In this document: positions 40,788-50,236 of the stretch, one piece after another | Position numbering within the stretch: position 1 is the first letter of the stretch | How the letters are laid out: every line of letters starts with the position of its first letter | Assembly: GCA_030428945.1 (NCBI GenBank) | Contig: JAUIEC010000014.1 | Span: 62,001-126,000, forward strand | Reading direction: 5' to 3' | Origin: Phycisphaerae bacterium | GTDB taxonomy: Bacteria > Planctomycetota > Phycisphaerae > UBA1845 > Fen-1342 | Length of the DNA: 64,000 nucleotides | Position numbers and translations under genes: made by a program | The notes under the pieces: model-generated | What the model was told of the DNA's origin: nothing | The model's input: the letters and a program-made list of their open reading frames with translations, nothing else | Databases searched by the model: none

Positions 40788-41092
40788 CCCCGCTTGCCCC
40801 ACGCGGTCCTGGCGAGAAGCGGGTGTTCCGGCTCGGTGTCGTCGAACAGGCCGCACCGCTCGTAGTCCGTCTCGATCAACCGCGATTGTCGGGTCGACCC
40901 TTCCGAGCGTCGCGGTGCTGAACGGGCGCCCAGCAAGTGCCGACCGACGCGCTGCTGGACGGATCTGATTCCGTACGGCCCGAGCGCCGATTTCGGCTAT
41001 GATTCCATGACTGCGACAGCCGCAACGACAACCGCCCGGAGCGGTTTGACGATTGCCCGCAGGAACGATAAGCCTATCCAGGCAAGGCCTTT
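40788..41092. other. intergenic leader region of tRNA-Thr
   Basis: About 305 bases with no convincing gene. The only structured content I see is a promoter-like element near its right end, noted separately, upstream of the tRNA. Confidence 0.5.
41046..41072 (+). promoter_or_regulatory. possible housekeeping promoter of tRNA-Thr
   Basis: TTGACG at 41046-41051 matches the -35 hexamer in five of six positions. GATAAG at 41067-41072 is a weaker -10 with a short 15-base spacer. Transcription would start near 41080, just before the tRNA at 41093. The short spacer keeps this tentative. Confidence 0.35.
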
Positions 41093-41165
41093 GCCACCGT
41101 AGCTCAATTGGCAGAGCAGCGGTTTTGTAAACCGCAGGTTCGGGGTTCGAGTCCCCGCGGTGGCT
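41093..41165 (+). tRNA. tRNA-Thr (anticodon UGU)
   Basis: A 73-base cloverleaf: acceptor GCCACCG pairs with CGGTGGC, the anticodon loop TTTGTAA carries TGT, and the T arm CGGGG/CCCCG encloses TTCGAGT. The discriminator base is T and CCA is not encoded, so it must be added after transcription. The tRNA is complete. Confidence 0.95.
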
Positions 41166-41237
41166 TTCAACGCAAGTCTTGCCGACCCCGCGAGATACGG
41201 GGACCTGCCGGAGCTTCCGTTGCGGTTTCCGCCGGCA

Positions 41238-41867
41238 TCACCTGCGCCGGCAGAACACGGCTGCGCTGACCAGCAGCATTCCGAGCGTGCCTGGTTCGGG
41301 AATGAAAATCCGGAACGCCAGTTCCACGCCACCGCTCCCGCCGCGCCAGGAGTCCGCCGGCTCGTGGCGGAACCACACGCCGCCGTCGGTGCTGCTGTCG
41401 TGCCAGGCCCAGAGCCAGTCGGATGGAAACGCGAGGGTATCGTTGACGATACTCAACAGGTACTCGCCCGCGGGCAGCGCAACTGGCGAGAACTCAGCCT
41501 GATAGCGAAACACGTCGTTGCCGAACGGGAGCCTGCCGCCGGTCGCGTCGCGGGCCACGCTACCAGCATCGACGACCGCGATCGGTGTTACAAGTGGCTC
41601 ACCGTCCACCATTTCATAGAATTGCAGCGAGAACTCGTCAGCCCCGGCCGGTAGGGGATCGCCGTTCTTGTAGGCGCCCCACCACTCCACACACGTTACC
41701 GAGACGGGCTCGTCGGCCGGGAAATTGTCGCCGTACTGGATCGGAAAGCTCGGATCACTCACGAAGGCATTGCTGTTCGCGGGACCACCATTGTCGTAGT
41801 AGAGAACCGTGTCGCCGAGTACCGGACAGGCACAACCCACCAACAGAACCATACTGAACAGACGCAT
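41238..41867 (-). CDS. PEP-CTERM sorting-domain protein
   Basis: 209 residues with a signal peptide (M-R-L-F-S-M-V-L-L-V-G-C-A-C). The body is a single beta-rich domain of unknown function. The C-terminus is a PEP-CTERM signal: I-P-E-P-G-T, a hydrophobic stretch (L-G-M-L-L-V-S-A-A-V-F) and terminal C-R-R-R. Such proteins are exported and processed by an exosortase. An in-frame GTG six bases upstream is the alternative start; GGAGGAG lies upstream of both. It is the only PEP-CTERM gene here, and no exosortase is visible. Confidence 0.82.
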   Translation of the reverse strand: MRLFSMVLLVGCACPVLGDTVLYYDNGGPANSNAFVSDPSFPIQYGDNFPADEPVSVTCVEWWGAYKNGDPLPAGADEFSLQFYEMVDGEPLVTPIAVVDAGSVARDATGGRLPFGNDVFRYQAEFSPVALPAGEYLLSIVNDTLAFPSDWLWAWHDSSTDGGVWFRHEPADSWRGGSGGVELAFRIFIPEPGTLGMLLVSAAVFCRRR

Positions 41868-42304
41868 GCGCACGACAACTCCTCCAGCAAAACTGCGTGT
41901 TGGCTCGGACCCGTTGGCGGTCGATACTGATTCCCGCCTCGCGACCCGACTCGGCTGCTGCGACACCGGCCGCGAACCTGGTCCGTCCATTGCCCCGGTT
42001 CAATCGACTGTCTCAAGGGGATTCCTGCGAGCACCCGCGAGGCCCACCAGCATGATCGTACCGATTCGCATCGACGAACGGCAAGGGTGCATCGCGGCTC
42101 CGCCGTTGACGGCCAATCCCAGCCTGTCGGGCTCTCTTTCCAAGAGGTTCAGGGCAGGCGGCGTTTCCGCTGCCTTCCTCGGATCGGGGCCCCGAGGGGC
42201 GGGGAATGGACTTGCGCCTTGGCAAACGCTGCCCGAGTTCATAATGTTCACTTGGACAAACGCTTACGGATTCTCAGGCGTCGTCGGGTCGCCGCCGCCG
42301 GCGG
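41868..42304. other. divergent intergenic region of PEP-CTERM and ECF sigma genes
   Basis: About 437 bases without a gene I can support. It holds a promoter-like CATAAT at 42240-42245 and a pair of near-identical direct repeats around it, described separately. Confidence 0.5.
42218..42264 (+). promoter_or_regulatory. direct repeats flanking a promoter-like element upstream of an ECF sigma gene
   Basis: CTTGGCAAACGCT (42218-42230) recurs as CTTGGACAAACGCT (42251-42264), differing by one inserted A, 33 bases apart, about three helical turns. CATAAT lies between them, and TTGGCA within the first copy could serve as a -35 with a short 15-base spacer. The arrangement fits a transcription-factor or sigma recognition site controlling the sigma-kinase pair. 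Confidence 0.4.
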
Positions 42305-42865
42305 ATGGGTTCGATGGACAACGTGACACAACTGCTCGACGCCCTGCGATGCGGCGACGCCTCCGCCCGCCAGCGCCTGTTCCCGCTCGTCTATGACGAA
42401 CTGCGGGCCCTGGCCGGGCACCTCCAGCGCAACCCGAACCACACCGTCCAGCCCACCGCGCTCGTCCACGAAGCCTTCATGCGCATGGTCGGCGCCGACA
42501 GCCGACCGCACGATCGCCGCCATTTCTTCAACGTGGCCGCCACCGCGATGCGGCAGGTCCTGGTCGACCACGCCCGACGACAGCAGGCCCGCAAGAGAGA
42601 TGCGGTCCGCGAACGACTCAGCGTCCACGGCAACCTGGCCGATGACGATGCCGGCACCAGCCTGGACCTGCTCGACTTCGAGGAGGCCCTGCAGCAACTC
42701 GAACGGACCGACCCGCGCCAGGCCCGCGTCGTCGAACTGCGCTTCATCGTCGGACTCAGCATCGCAGAAGTGGCACAGATCCTAGAGGTGTCCCCTCGAA
42801 CCGTTAACGTAGACTGGAAAATGGCCCAGGCGTGGCTGAAACGCACCATCGCGGACGATCCATAA
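42305..42865 (+). CDS. ECF sigma factor (planctomycete Sig-70_X6-type)
   Basis: 186 residues. It opens N-V-T-Q-L-L-D-A-L-R-C-G-D, contains T-A-L-V-H-E-A-F-M-R and H-F-F-N-V-A-A-T-A-M-R-Q-V-L-V-D-H-A-R, and ends with region 4 (V-V-E-L-R-F-I-V-G-L-S-I-A-E-V-A-Q-I-L-E-V-S). These are hallmarks of the kinase-linked ECF group common in planctomycetes. A second in-frame ATG at 42314 is equally plausible as the start. The kinase gene begins 23 bases after the stop. Confidence 0.9.
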   Translation: MGSMDNVTQLLDALRCGDASARQRLFPLVYDELRALAGHLQRNPNHTVQPTALVHEAFMRMVGADSRPHDRRHFFNVAATAMRQVLVDHARRQQARKRDAVRERLSVHGNLADDDAGTSLDLLDFEEALQQLERTDPRQARVVELRFIVGLSIAEVAQILEVSPRTVNVDWKMAQAWLKRTIADDP

Positions 42866-42888
42866 CCCGCACCAAACAAAGGCCCCCC

Positions 42889-45774
42889 ATGCAACGCGGC
42901 GATCATCAACGCGTCCGCGAACTGTTCTCCGCGGTCATGGATCTGTCCCCGACCGAGCGGGCGGCCTACCTCGATGATGCCTGCGCCGGCGACCCAGCGC
43001 TCCGCCACCAGGTCACCGAACTGCTCCGCTACCACGAGAGCGGCGACAACCTCGCCGATGCCCAGCCCGGCCTGATCCGCGACCTCGCCCCGGCCGACGA
43101 CCGACTCCCGGAACGCATCGGCTCCTACGCGATCGAACGACTCCTCGGACGCGGCGGCATGGGCGTCGTCTACCTCGCCCGACAGGCCGACCCCGCCCGA
43201 ACCGTCGCCCTGAAGGTCATGCACGGACCCGCCCTCAACGACGCGCTGCAGGCCCGGTTCCGCCGCGAAGCACACCTGCTCGCCCGTCTCCGACACCCCG
43301 GCATCGCACACATCTACGAGGCCGGCCAGGCCGACATCGACGGACGCCCGTGCGCCTGGTTCGCGATGGAATACATCGACGGCCGGACGCTGACCGAACA
43401 CGCCTCGACCGCGGGACTCGACCATCGTCAGCGGCTCGCCCTGCTGCTTCAGATCTGCGACGCCGTACAGCACGCGCACGACCAGGGCGTCATTCATCGC
43501 GACCTGAAGCCGGCCAACATCCTCGTGGACCGCGACGGCCGCGCCCGCGTGCTCGACTTCGGCGTCGCCCGCGTCACCCGCTCCGACCGGCAGACCCTCA
43601 CGCTGCAGACCGACGCCGGCCAGATCATCGGCACCGTGCAGTACATGAGCCCGGAACAGATCGCCGGCGAAACGGAAACGCTCGACGGTCGCAGCGACGT
43701 CTACGCGCTCGGCGTGATCGCCTACGAACTGCTCAGCGGCGAACTCCCCTACGCGCTCCGCGGCCGCAACCTGCCGCAGATGGCCCGCGCCATTCAGGAA
43801 ACCGAACCAACCCGGATCAGCAGCATCGACACCGCCCTGCGCGGCGATGTCGAGACGATCCTGGCCAAGGCCCTCGAAAAAGACCGGCGACGCCGCTACG
43901 CCTCGCCACGCGCCCTGGCCGAAGATTTCCGCGCCTTCCTGAACCACCAGCCGATCCGGGCGCGACCCGCGACGACCGGCTATCAGCTCCGCAAGTTCGC
44001 CCAGCGAAATCCCGGCCTGGTCGCGAGCTTCGGCTTCGCCATGGTGGCACTGCTGGCCGGCTTCATCGCCTCGACCGTCCTCTACCTGCAGGCCGACCAG
44101 GCCCGGCAGCGGACCGAGCAGCAGCGGCAACTGGCCCGCCGCGAGGCCGATCGCGCCGCCGCGATCAACGCCTTCCTGATCGACGATCTGCTCGCCGCCG
44201 CCAACCCCTGGGAACAGGGCGGGCGCGACATCACCGTGGCCGCGACGCTCGACCAGGCCGCGGCCGGGATCGACGACCGCTTTGCGGATCAGCCCGAACT
44301 GGCCTGCGCGGTGCGGGCCGCGATCGCCGACAGCTATCGGGCGCTCGGACTCTTCGGCCAGGCCGCCCCGCACTACCAGCGGGCGCTCGAACTCGTCGAG
44401 CAACTGCCGCGTGAAGACCCGGCCCTGCACACCCGCCTGCTGCTCGGAAGCGCCGAAAACCTGAAGGCCACCAGCGTGCTCGACCGGGCCGAAGCGCACG
44501 CCCGCGCCGGCCTGGCGCTTGCCGAGCGGCACTTTGGTCCACGCGCCGCCCAGGTCGCCGCCCTGCTGGAGACACTCGGGAGTGTCCTCACCGGTCGCGG
44601 GCAACACGAACAGGCCGAGCAGACGCTGCGCCGGGCCCTGGCACTGCTGGCCGACAGCGACGATGTCGTCGCCCGGGCCCGCATCACCAACACGCTCGGG
44701 TCCGCCCTGTACTACGCCACGCGGTTCGACGAGGCCATGCAGTGCAAGACCGACGCGCTCGAACTGCTTCGAGCGCACTTCGGTCCGACGCATCCGCACG
44801 TCGCCCAGACGCTCAACGACATCGGCAGCACTTACTCGGAACGCGGGGAGAACGAGCAGTCGCGGGCCTATCTCGACCAGGCGCTCCCGCTCCTGGAAAC
44901 GCACCTCGGCGCGGACCACGCGATCACCCTGATCTGTCGCCGCACCCTCGCCAACACCCTCAGCTTCCTCGGAAAGGACGACGAGGCCGAGCCGATGCTC
45001 GCCCAGGTCATCGCGAGTTCGACCCGAACCCTCGGCCCGCTGCACGCGGACACCTTCGCGGCCCGCAACAGCCTCGCCACGCTGCGGCTCCGCGCCCGGC
45101 GACACGAGGAGGCCGCGCCGATCTATGACGCGCTGTACGAAGACGCCCGCGAAACGCTCGGTCCACGGCACCCCGACACGCTCAAGTACGCCCAGAATCT
45201 GGCCTGGTGCGCGTTCTACCTGGGCGATGCCGAGCGGGCCGAACGGCTCTTCGTCCTGGCCGCCGAAACCCTCGAACAGACCCAGGGCCTCGCCCACGGC
45301 GACACCCGACTCGCCTGGGACGGACGCGCCCAGTTCCTTCAGGCGCAGGAGCGCTTCGACGAAGCGGCCGACGCGCTGGGCAGGATCCTCGAGGGACGCC
45401 GCCTGGCCGGGACGCCGCAGGACCTCGACCACGCCCTGCTGCTCCACCGCTACGCCTCGGCCCTGATGCAGGCTGAACGCTACGCCGATGCCGTGACGCC
45501 GTTCGAGCAGTGCATCGCCATCTGCCGCGAGGGCTTCCCGGAACACGACTGGCGCACGGCCCTCGCACAGAGCAAGTACGGCGAGTGCCTGTCACGCACC
45601 GGCCGGCACGACGACGCCGAACGCGAACTGCTCGCCAGCTACCACGCCCACGACCACGTCCCCCAGCCGGACACGCAGCGGTCCCGCACCAGGTCACGCC
45701 TCTTCGACCACTACACCAGGGCCGGCAACCCGCAGGCCGCCCGCGACTACGCAAGTCCGGAAAGTAGTGAATGA
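42889..45774 (+). CDS. membrane Ser/Thr protein kinase with C-terminal TPR array
   Basis: 961 residues from ATG 42889, which follows the sigma gene by 23 bases; the longer frame overlaps the sigma gene and adds no domain. The kinase domain spans about residues 80-345: G-R-G-G-M-G-V-V-Y, V-A-L-K-V-M, H-R-D-L-K-P-A-N near residue 203, D-F-G and G-T-V-Q-Y-M-S-P-E-Q. A transmembrane helix near residue 390 is followed by about ten TPR units to residue ~950. It forms a sigma-kinase pair with the ECF factor before it; phosphorylation of that sigma factor is the usual model. All catalytic residues are present. Confidence 0.93.
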   Translation: MQRGDHQRVRELFSAVMDLSPTERAAYLDDACAGDPALRHQVTELLRYHESGDNLADAQPGLIRDLAPADDRLPERIGSYAIERLLGRGGMGVVYLARQADPARTVALKVMHGPALNDALQARFRREAHLLARLRHPGIAHIYEAGQADIDGRPCAWFAMEYIDGRTLTEHASTAGLDHRQRLALLLQICDAVQHAHDQGVIHRDLKPANILVDRDGRARVLDFGVARVTRSDRQTLTLQTDAGQIIGTVQYMSPEQIAGETETLDGRSDVYALGVIAYELLSGELPYALRGRNLPQMARAIQETEPTRISSIDTALRGDVETILAKALEKDRRRRYASPRALAEDFRAFLNHQPIRARPATTGYQLRKFAQRNPGLVASFGFAMVALLAGFIASTVLYLQADQARQRTEQQRQLARREADRAAAINAFLIDDLLAAANPWEQGGRDITVAATLDQAAAGIDDRFADQPELACAVRAAIADSYRALGLFGQAAPHYQRALELVEQLPREDPALHTRLLLGSAENLKATSVLDRAEAHARAGLALAERHFGPRAAQVAALLETLGSVLTGRGQHEQAEQTLRRALALLADSDDVVARARITNTLGSALYYATRFDEAMQCKTDALELLRAHFGPTHPHVAQTLNDIGSTYSERGENEQSRAYLDQALPLLETHLGADHAITLICRRTLANTLSFLGKDDEAEPMLAQVIASSTRTLGPLHADTFAARNSLATLRLRARRHEEAAPIYDALYEDARETLGPRHPDTLKYAQNLAWCAFYLGDAERAERLFVLAAETLEQTQGLAHGDTRLAWDGRAQFLQAQERFDEAADALGRILEGRRLAGTPQDLDHALLLHRYASALMQAERYADAVTPFEQCIAICREGFPEHDWRTALAQSKYGECLSRTGRHDDAERELLASYHAHDHVPQPDTQRSRTRSRLFDHYTRAGNPQAARDYASPESSE

Positions 45775-45875
45775 GTGACGATGTGAACGCACGGGGAATG
45801 GCGGCCTGGGCCTGCGCTGTAGCCGTGCCCCGCGCCGGAGCCGCGCCCCGCGACGGCCGCGCGAATCGCTGTAGG

Positions 45876-45939
45876 GTGCGTCATCGACGCGTGCGCCCGC
45901 GATCTCTTCCGCGCGGAAGCCCGGGCGTCGATGCCGCAC
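45876..45939. repeat. REP-like nested inverted repeat between convergent genes
   Basis: Outer arms of 15 bases (45876-45890 and 45925-45939) pair with one mismatch. Inside them lies the 12-base palindrome TTCCGCGCGGAA. The element fills the middle of the gap between the convergent kinase and sulfatase-like genes and could act as a bidirectional terminator or be a repetitive extragenic palindrome. Confidence 0.55.
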
Positions 45940-46027
45940 CGCGTGGCAACCTCATCCACCGCAACTGAACCAGCACGCGCTCCGGCGCGAAACGAATCCA
46001 CCAACCGCCTTTCACGCCTTCACCGTC

Positions 46028-48739
46028 TCACGGCGACGAAGCCGCGCGCGAACGAAACCGCGCCAGGTCCGCTTCCAGCGCCTCGACCGAAATGCCCGCC
46101 TGCCCACCGGCCACCGCCTGAGCCCGTTCGATCGTTTCGATCGCCTCGGTCCACCGCTCGCTGGCCGCGTAACCGTACGCCAGCACACGCAGAACCTGCG
46201 GGTCCGCCTCGGGCGACAACTCCACCGCCCGCAGCGCCAGCGCCAGAGCCTCCTGCGGCGCACGCCGCGTCGCGTCCTCCGCCGTAGCCAGTCGCCACGC
46301 ACACGCCGCCAGCAGCCGCGGCGCATCCGGCCGCACCGCCAGGCCCGCGCGCACCGCCGCCAGCCCGGCCGCCGGATCGCCCTCGGCATCCAGATAGTCC
46401 GCCGCGATCACGTAGATGCGGTCGTCCTCCGGCTGCTTCTCCAGAACACGTTCGCAGGCCCGCGCCCCCTCGGCGCCGCGGTCGAGTTCCCGGTACGTCT
46501 CGAGCAGCGCCCGGAAGGTGTCCGGCAGTCCCGGGTTCATCTCCAGCGCGCGGACATACTCCGGCAGGGCCTCGTCCGCACGCCCGGCCTGCCGCAGGCA
46601 GGTCCCCAGGTTGTGCAGCCGAAGCGGCTGCCGTGGCGCCAGTTCGGCCGCCTTCCGGAAGTACGGCACCGCCTCGTCGAACTCCTCACGCAGCATGTGG
46701 TACCGCGCAAGGTTGTCGGCCGGACGCACGTCGCGGGGCGCCAGTCGCTGCGCCGTGCGAAGCAGTTCAATGCCCTCGGCGTCGCGCTGCGTCTGGATCA
46801 GCAGCAGGCCCAGCCAGAGCCGCGCGCTCGCCAGTTCCGGATCGCGGGCGCACGCGGTTCGCAACTGCTCCTCCGCCGCTTCGGTCTGACCCGCGGCCTG
46901 CAACGCCCGCGCGAAACGAACGCGGATCGCCTGGTCGTAGTCGGCCACGCCGACCGCCTGCTCGAGAATCGCGGCCGCGTCGGCATAGCGCTTCTGCCGC
47001 ATCAGCACCCGCCCGAGTTCCGCGTACGGCGCGGTCCAGGCCGGGTCGATCTCGATCGCCCTGACCAGGGCCGCCTCAGCCGCCGCGTAGTCCTCCTGGA
47101 ACGCCAGGATCTCGCCGATCGAATACAGCGGCAGGGCGTCGTTCGGCTGCAGTTCCGCCGCCCGCCGATAGTGCTGCAGCGCCAGTTCAAGCTGCTGCAA
47201 CTGCGCGTAGGCGTTGGCGAGTTCGATGTTGGCCGAGCCGCTCTCCGGCGCCAGTTCGAGCACCCCCTGGAAACTGCGAACCGCCTCGGCCCAGCGTCCC
47301 TGGCTGGTCTGGCGGGCACCGTCATTGTTCAGCCGAAGAACATCGATCCGGTCCTTCAGTTCCGGCGCGGTGGCGTCGAAGTTGTCCAGCTCATCCTCGT
47401 CGGCCCCGATCACATCCTCGGCCTCACCACCGCCCAGGTAACCGAGCGCCTCGAGCTTCCGCCGCTGCGCATCGTCCATCCGGATCCGCCCGCCGCCCGC
47501 TGCCGGACGCGGCGGCGACGAAGCGATCAGCGTCCGCAACTGCGCGCGCATCGCGGCCACGCGCTCGGGCTGAGCGGCGGCCAGGTTGGTCAACTCGCCC
47601 GGATCGCTGCGCAGGTCGTACAACTCCGGCGTCGGCGCATGCACGTACTTCCACGCATTGGTGCGCAGGCAGCGCAACTGCGCCAGCCCGAACACCACGG
47701 CCGGGTAATAGGTGTCGGCATACCCCGCCTCCGGCCAGGCCGCGTCGCCGCCTTCCAGCAGCGACACCAGGCTCGCCCCCTGCATCTCGGCGGTGGGCTC
47801 CCAGCCCAGCAGGTCGACGACCGTCGAAGCGAGGTCCACCAGGCGCACCTGCTGCTCGGCCACCCGGCCGGCCGGAACCCGACCCGGACCCCACATGATC
47901 AGCGGAACGTGCAGCGTGCTGTCGTACAGGAAGTAGGCGTGCGTCGGTTCGTCGTGCTGCCCCAGACCCTCGCCATGATCCGACGTGAGGATCACCAGCG
48001 TGCGGTCCGCCAGGTCGCTCTGCCGCAGCGCATCCATCAACCGGCCGATGTGCTCGTCGACGTAGGCGACCTCGCCCAGGTACGGAGAGTACCGGCTGCG
48101 ATACGGTTCCGGCGGATCGTACGGTTCGTGCGGATCGAAGTAGTGCAGGAACAGGAAGAACGGCCGGCCGGTCCGCGCCCGCAGGAACTCGATTCCGCGA
48201 TCGGTGATCGTCGCGGCGCTGCGTTCGACGTGATAGGTCGTGTCGACACGATCGTCACGGTCGGCATCCAGCAGGTCGCCGTAGTGGTCGAATCCCTGGT
48301 CCAGCCCGTACAGACGCCCGAGCACCGATGCCGCCACCTCGGCGGCCGTGTCGTAGTCGTGCTGCTTGAACAGTTCGGCCAGCGTGGTGTTTTCCGGCGC
48401 GACCTGGAAGGTCCCGTTCGAACGGGCCCCGTGCACGAACTGGTACGCCCCGGTCAGCATCGACGCGTGGGCCGGCAGCGTCACCGGCGCGTTGCTGATG
48501 CACTGCGCGAAACGGGTCCCCTCGGCGGCCAGGCGATCGATGTGCGGTGTCCTGACCGACGCGTTCCCGTAGCAGCCGAGCGCATCGGCCCGCGTCGTGT
48601 CGATCGAGATCAGGATCACGTTCAGGGCGGCGCCACCGCGATCACCGGCCGCCGGCCGCCCGCTCTCCTGCGGTGGATCGCCGCAGCCCGCCAGCAGCAG
48701 CGCCGCCGCCGCCGCGAGGATTCGAAGTCCGGATCGCAT
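46028..48739 (-). CDS. sulfatase/phosphodiesterase-like lipoprotein with TPR tail, lacking the formylglycine motif
   Basis: 903 residues. A lipoprotein signal ends L-L-L-A-G-C. Residues ~40-400 have the alkaline phosphatase superfamily fold: metal site N-V-I-L-I-S-I-D-T-T-R-A-D, F-L-F-L-H-Y-F-D-P-H and T-S-D-H-G-E-G-L-G. At the nucleophile position, where sulfatases carry C/S-x-P-x-R, this protein reads V-T-L-P-A-H-A-S, with neither the cysteine/serine nor the arginine. It is therefore unlikely to be a formylglycine sulfatase; a threonine nucleophile, as in phosphoglycerol-transferase relatives, is possible. Residues ~460-900 are TPR units. A GGGAG ribosome site precedes the start. Confidence 0.85.
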   Translation of the reverse strand: MRSGLRILAAAAALLLAGCGDPPQESGRPAAGDRGGAALNVILISIDTTRADALGCYGNASVRTPHIDRLAAEGTRFAQCISNAPVTLPAHASMLTGAYQFVHGARSNGTFQVAPENTTLAELFKQHDYDTAAEVAASVLGRLYGLDQGFDHYGDLLDADRDDRVDTTYHVERSAATITDRGIEFLRARTGRPFFLFLHYFDPHEPYDPPEPYRSRYSPYLGEVAYVDEHIGRLMDALRQSDLADRTLVILTSDHGEGLGQHDEPTHAYFLYDSTLHVPLIMWGPGRVPAGRVAEQQVRLVDLASTVVDLLGWEPTAEMQGASLVSLLEGGDAAWPEAGYADTYYPAVVFGLAQLRCLRTNAWKYVHAPTPELYDLRSDPGELTNLAAAQPERVAAMRAQLRTLIASSPPRPAAGGGRIRMDDAQRRKLEALGYLGGGEAEDVIGADEDELDNFDATAPELKDRIDVLRLNNDGARQTSQGRWAEAVRSFQGVLELAPESGSANIELANAYAQLQQLELALQHYRRAAELQPNDALPLYSIGEILAFQEDYAAAEAALVRAIEIDPAWTAPYAELGRVLMRQKRYADAAAILEQAVGVADYDQAIRVRFARALQAAGQTEAAEEQLRTACARDPELASARLWLGLLLIQTQRDAEGIELLRTAQRLAPRDVRPADNLARYHMLREEFDEAVPYFRKAAELAPRQPLRLHNLGTCLRQAGRADEALPEYVRALEMNPGLPDTFRALLETYRELDRGAEGARACERVLEKQPEDDRIYVIAADYLDAEGDPAAGLAAVRAGLAVRPDAPRLLAACAWRLATAEDATRRAPQEALALALRAVELSPEADPQVLRVLAYGYAASERWTEAIETIERAQAVAGGQAGISVEALEADLARFRSRAASSP

Positions 48740-48890
48740 CGTGGCTCCCTGTGCCCTTGCCCGCGTGCGCCTGTCGCCCGGGCCCCGGGCGCACCAGGGA
48801 GGATTCTAATCGTCCGGCCCGGCCACTGCATCGCCGCCGGCGGGGCGGGAGACCGGCGACCATCATGCGAACGGGATCCGGACAAGGCGA

Positions 48891-50084
48891 TCAGAACAGC
48901 GAAGTCGGATCCACCAGCGTCTCGAAGCTGTAGCCACTCCCGCCGTTGTTAGCGATGTTGGCGATGCCGTTGGACGAAATCGTGCCGCCCCCGCCACCGA
49001 ACCCGCCACAACCACCACCACCGCCGCCGCCCGCGCAGTAGCTGTTCGTCACGGTCGTCGAAACGTGGTTGCGGACCCCGCCGGAGACATCGACCTGGCC
49101 GTTCTGCGCGTTGATCAGCGGCGCCAGCAGGTGCACGATGCCGCCACCTCCACCCGCCCCCTGCCCGTTGCGGTTGTTGGCCGATCCCCCGGTCCCGCCG
49201 CGGGCCTCGATCAGGCCGTCATGCTCGACCGAGGTCCGCGATGCAATCACCACGATACCGCCGGCGCCGCCGCCGCAGCCGAACCCGCCGTCGCCACCGT
49301 TCGCCGTGATCCGACCCGCGGCCCCGATCACAAGCTCGCCCTGCACCAGGATCGTCAGGCCCCCGCCTCCGTCGCCGCCGTCGCTGCCGATCCCGCCCGC
49401 ACCGGCACCGCCGGCATTCGGACCAACCCGCAGCAGAAGCGCGGCCGACTCCTCGGACATGCCGCGGGCACCGGGACCGCCGTACGCGAAACTGCCGAGC
49501 GAGGCATACTGGCCGTGGCCGGCCGGCGACGCGGCCACGCCTTCGCCGGGGTCCCACGCGGCCGAGGCGGCGCTGTTGCCACCGACGATGCGTCCGCCGC
49601 GCGTGCCGTGCTGCACGATGATCTGCCCGTCGCACTGAAAGCTGCCGCTGCAGCGAATCACCGCGCCGCTGGGGACGGTCACGACGGCGCCGGCGGCAAT
49701 CGTCAGGTCGCTGAACTGGTAGTCGGGACCGGACAGCGTCTCGGTCCCGGTAATCGTCAGCGCCCCGCCCGTACCGTCACCGTAGATCCGCAGCGCACCG
49801 TCCACGCCCTGCGGACCGGGGTCGCCCTGGGGACCGGCCGGTCCGATGTCGCCCTGCGGACCCTGAGGGCCCTGCGCCCCCGGGAGTCCGTCGGCACCGT
49901 CCGCACCGGCGGGTCCGACCGGACCCTGGGGACCCGCCGGGCCGGTCGCGCCGGGCGTCTGGGGCTGACTGGTCGAACCGGAATCGGCGGTCATCACGTC
50001 GTCGACCATCGACGTGGTCGGGCAGCCCGCCACGAGTCCGAGCGCAAATGGGATCAGCAGAGTTGAAGTCAGCAAGCGTCGCAT
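48891..50084 (-). CDS. collagen-like (G-x-y) lipoprotein with glycine-rich domain
   Basis: 397 residues from ATG 50084, which has a strong GGAAGGAG ribosome site. A lipoprotein signal ends L-V-A-G-C. Residues ~45-100 are about 17 consecutive G-x-y triplets (such as G-P-A-G-P-Q-G-P-V) that could form a collagen-like triple helix. The remaining ~300 residues are very glycine-rich beta-type sequence ending in a C-A-G-G-G-G-G-G-G-C-G-G stretch. It is predicted to sit on the cell surface as a trimer. There are no useful neighbours; the G1P dehydrogenase gene upstream is separated by 152 bases. Confidence 0.82.
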   Translation of the reverse strand: MRRLLTSTLLIPFALGLVAGCPTTSMVDDVMTADSGSTSQPQTPGATGPAGPQGPVGPAGADGADGLPGAQGPQGPQGDIGPAGPQGDPGPQGVDGALRIYGDGTGGALTITGTETLSGPDYQFSDLTIAAGAVVTVPSGAVIRCSGSFQCDGQIIVQHGTRGGRIVGGNSAASAAWDPGEGVAASPAGHGQYASLGSFAYGGPGARGMSEESAALLLRVGPNAGGAGAGGIGSDGGDGGGGLTILVQGELVIGAAGRITANGGDGGFGCGGGAGGIVVIASRTSVEHDGLIEARGGTGGSANNRNGQGAGGGGGIVHLLAPLINAQNGQVDVSGGVRNHVSTTVTNSYCAGGGGGGGCGGFGGGGGTISSNGIANIANNGGSGYSFETLVDPTSLF

Positions 50085-50236
50085 GGCGCAATCTCCTTCC
50101 GACCCCCAGCCCCGGGTGCCGGTCAGGGTCAATCCGCCAGCGATCAGGATGGCCCGCCAGGATTCCCGCGAAAACCCCCCTCCGGGCGTGGGCACGGCCC
50201 TCCGGCCGCGATTACGCCACCGCGGGGGGCCCGGTC

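Noticed and set aside
42391-45546. A 1051-residue minus-strand frame opposite the TPR kinase
   Set aside because: It spans both the ECF and kinase genes in antisense and has no start signal or family match.
45771-45968. A 65-residue plus-strand frame starting at the kinase stop
   Set aside because: It overlaps the REP-like palindrome, is arginine-rich and has no supporting signal.
48950-49520. Repetitive glycine-codon sequence that could be mistaken for a CRISPR-like array
   Set aside because: Units are irregular G-rich codons of a coding gene, with no constant repeat plus variable spacer pattern.
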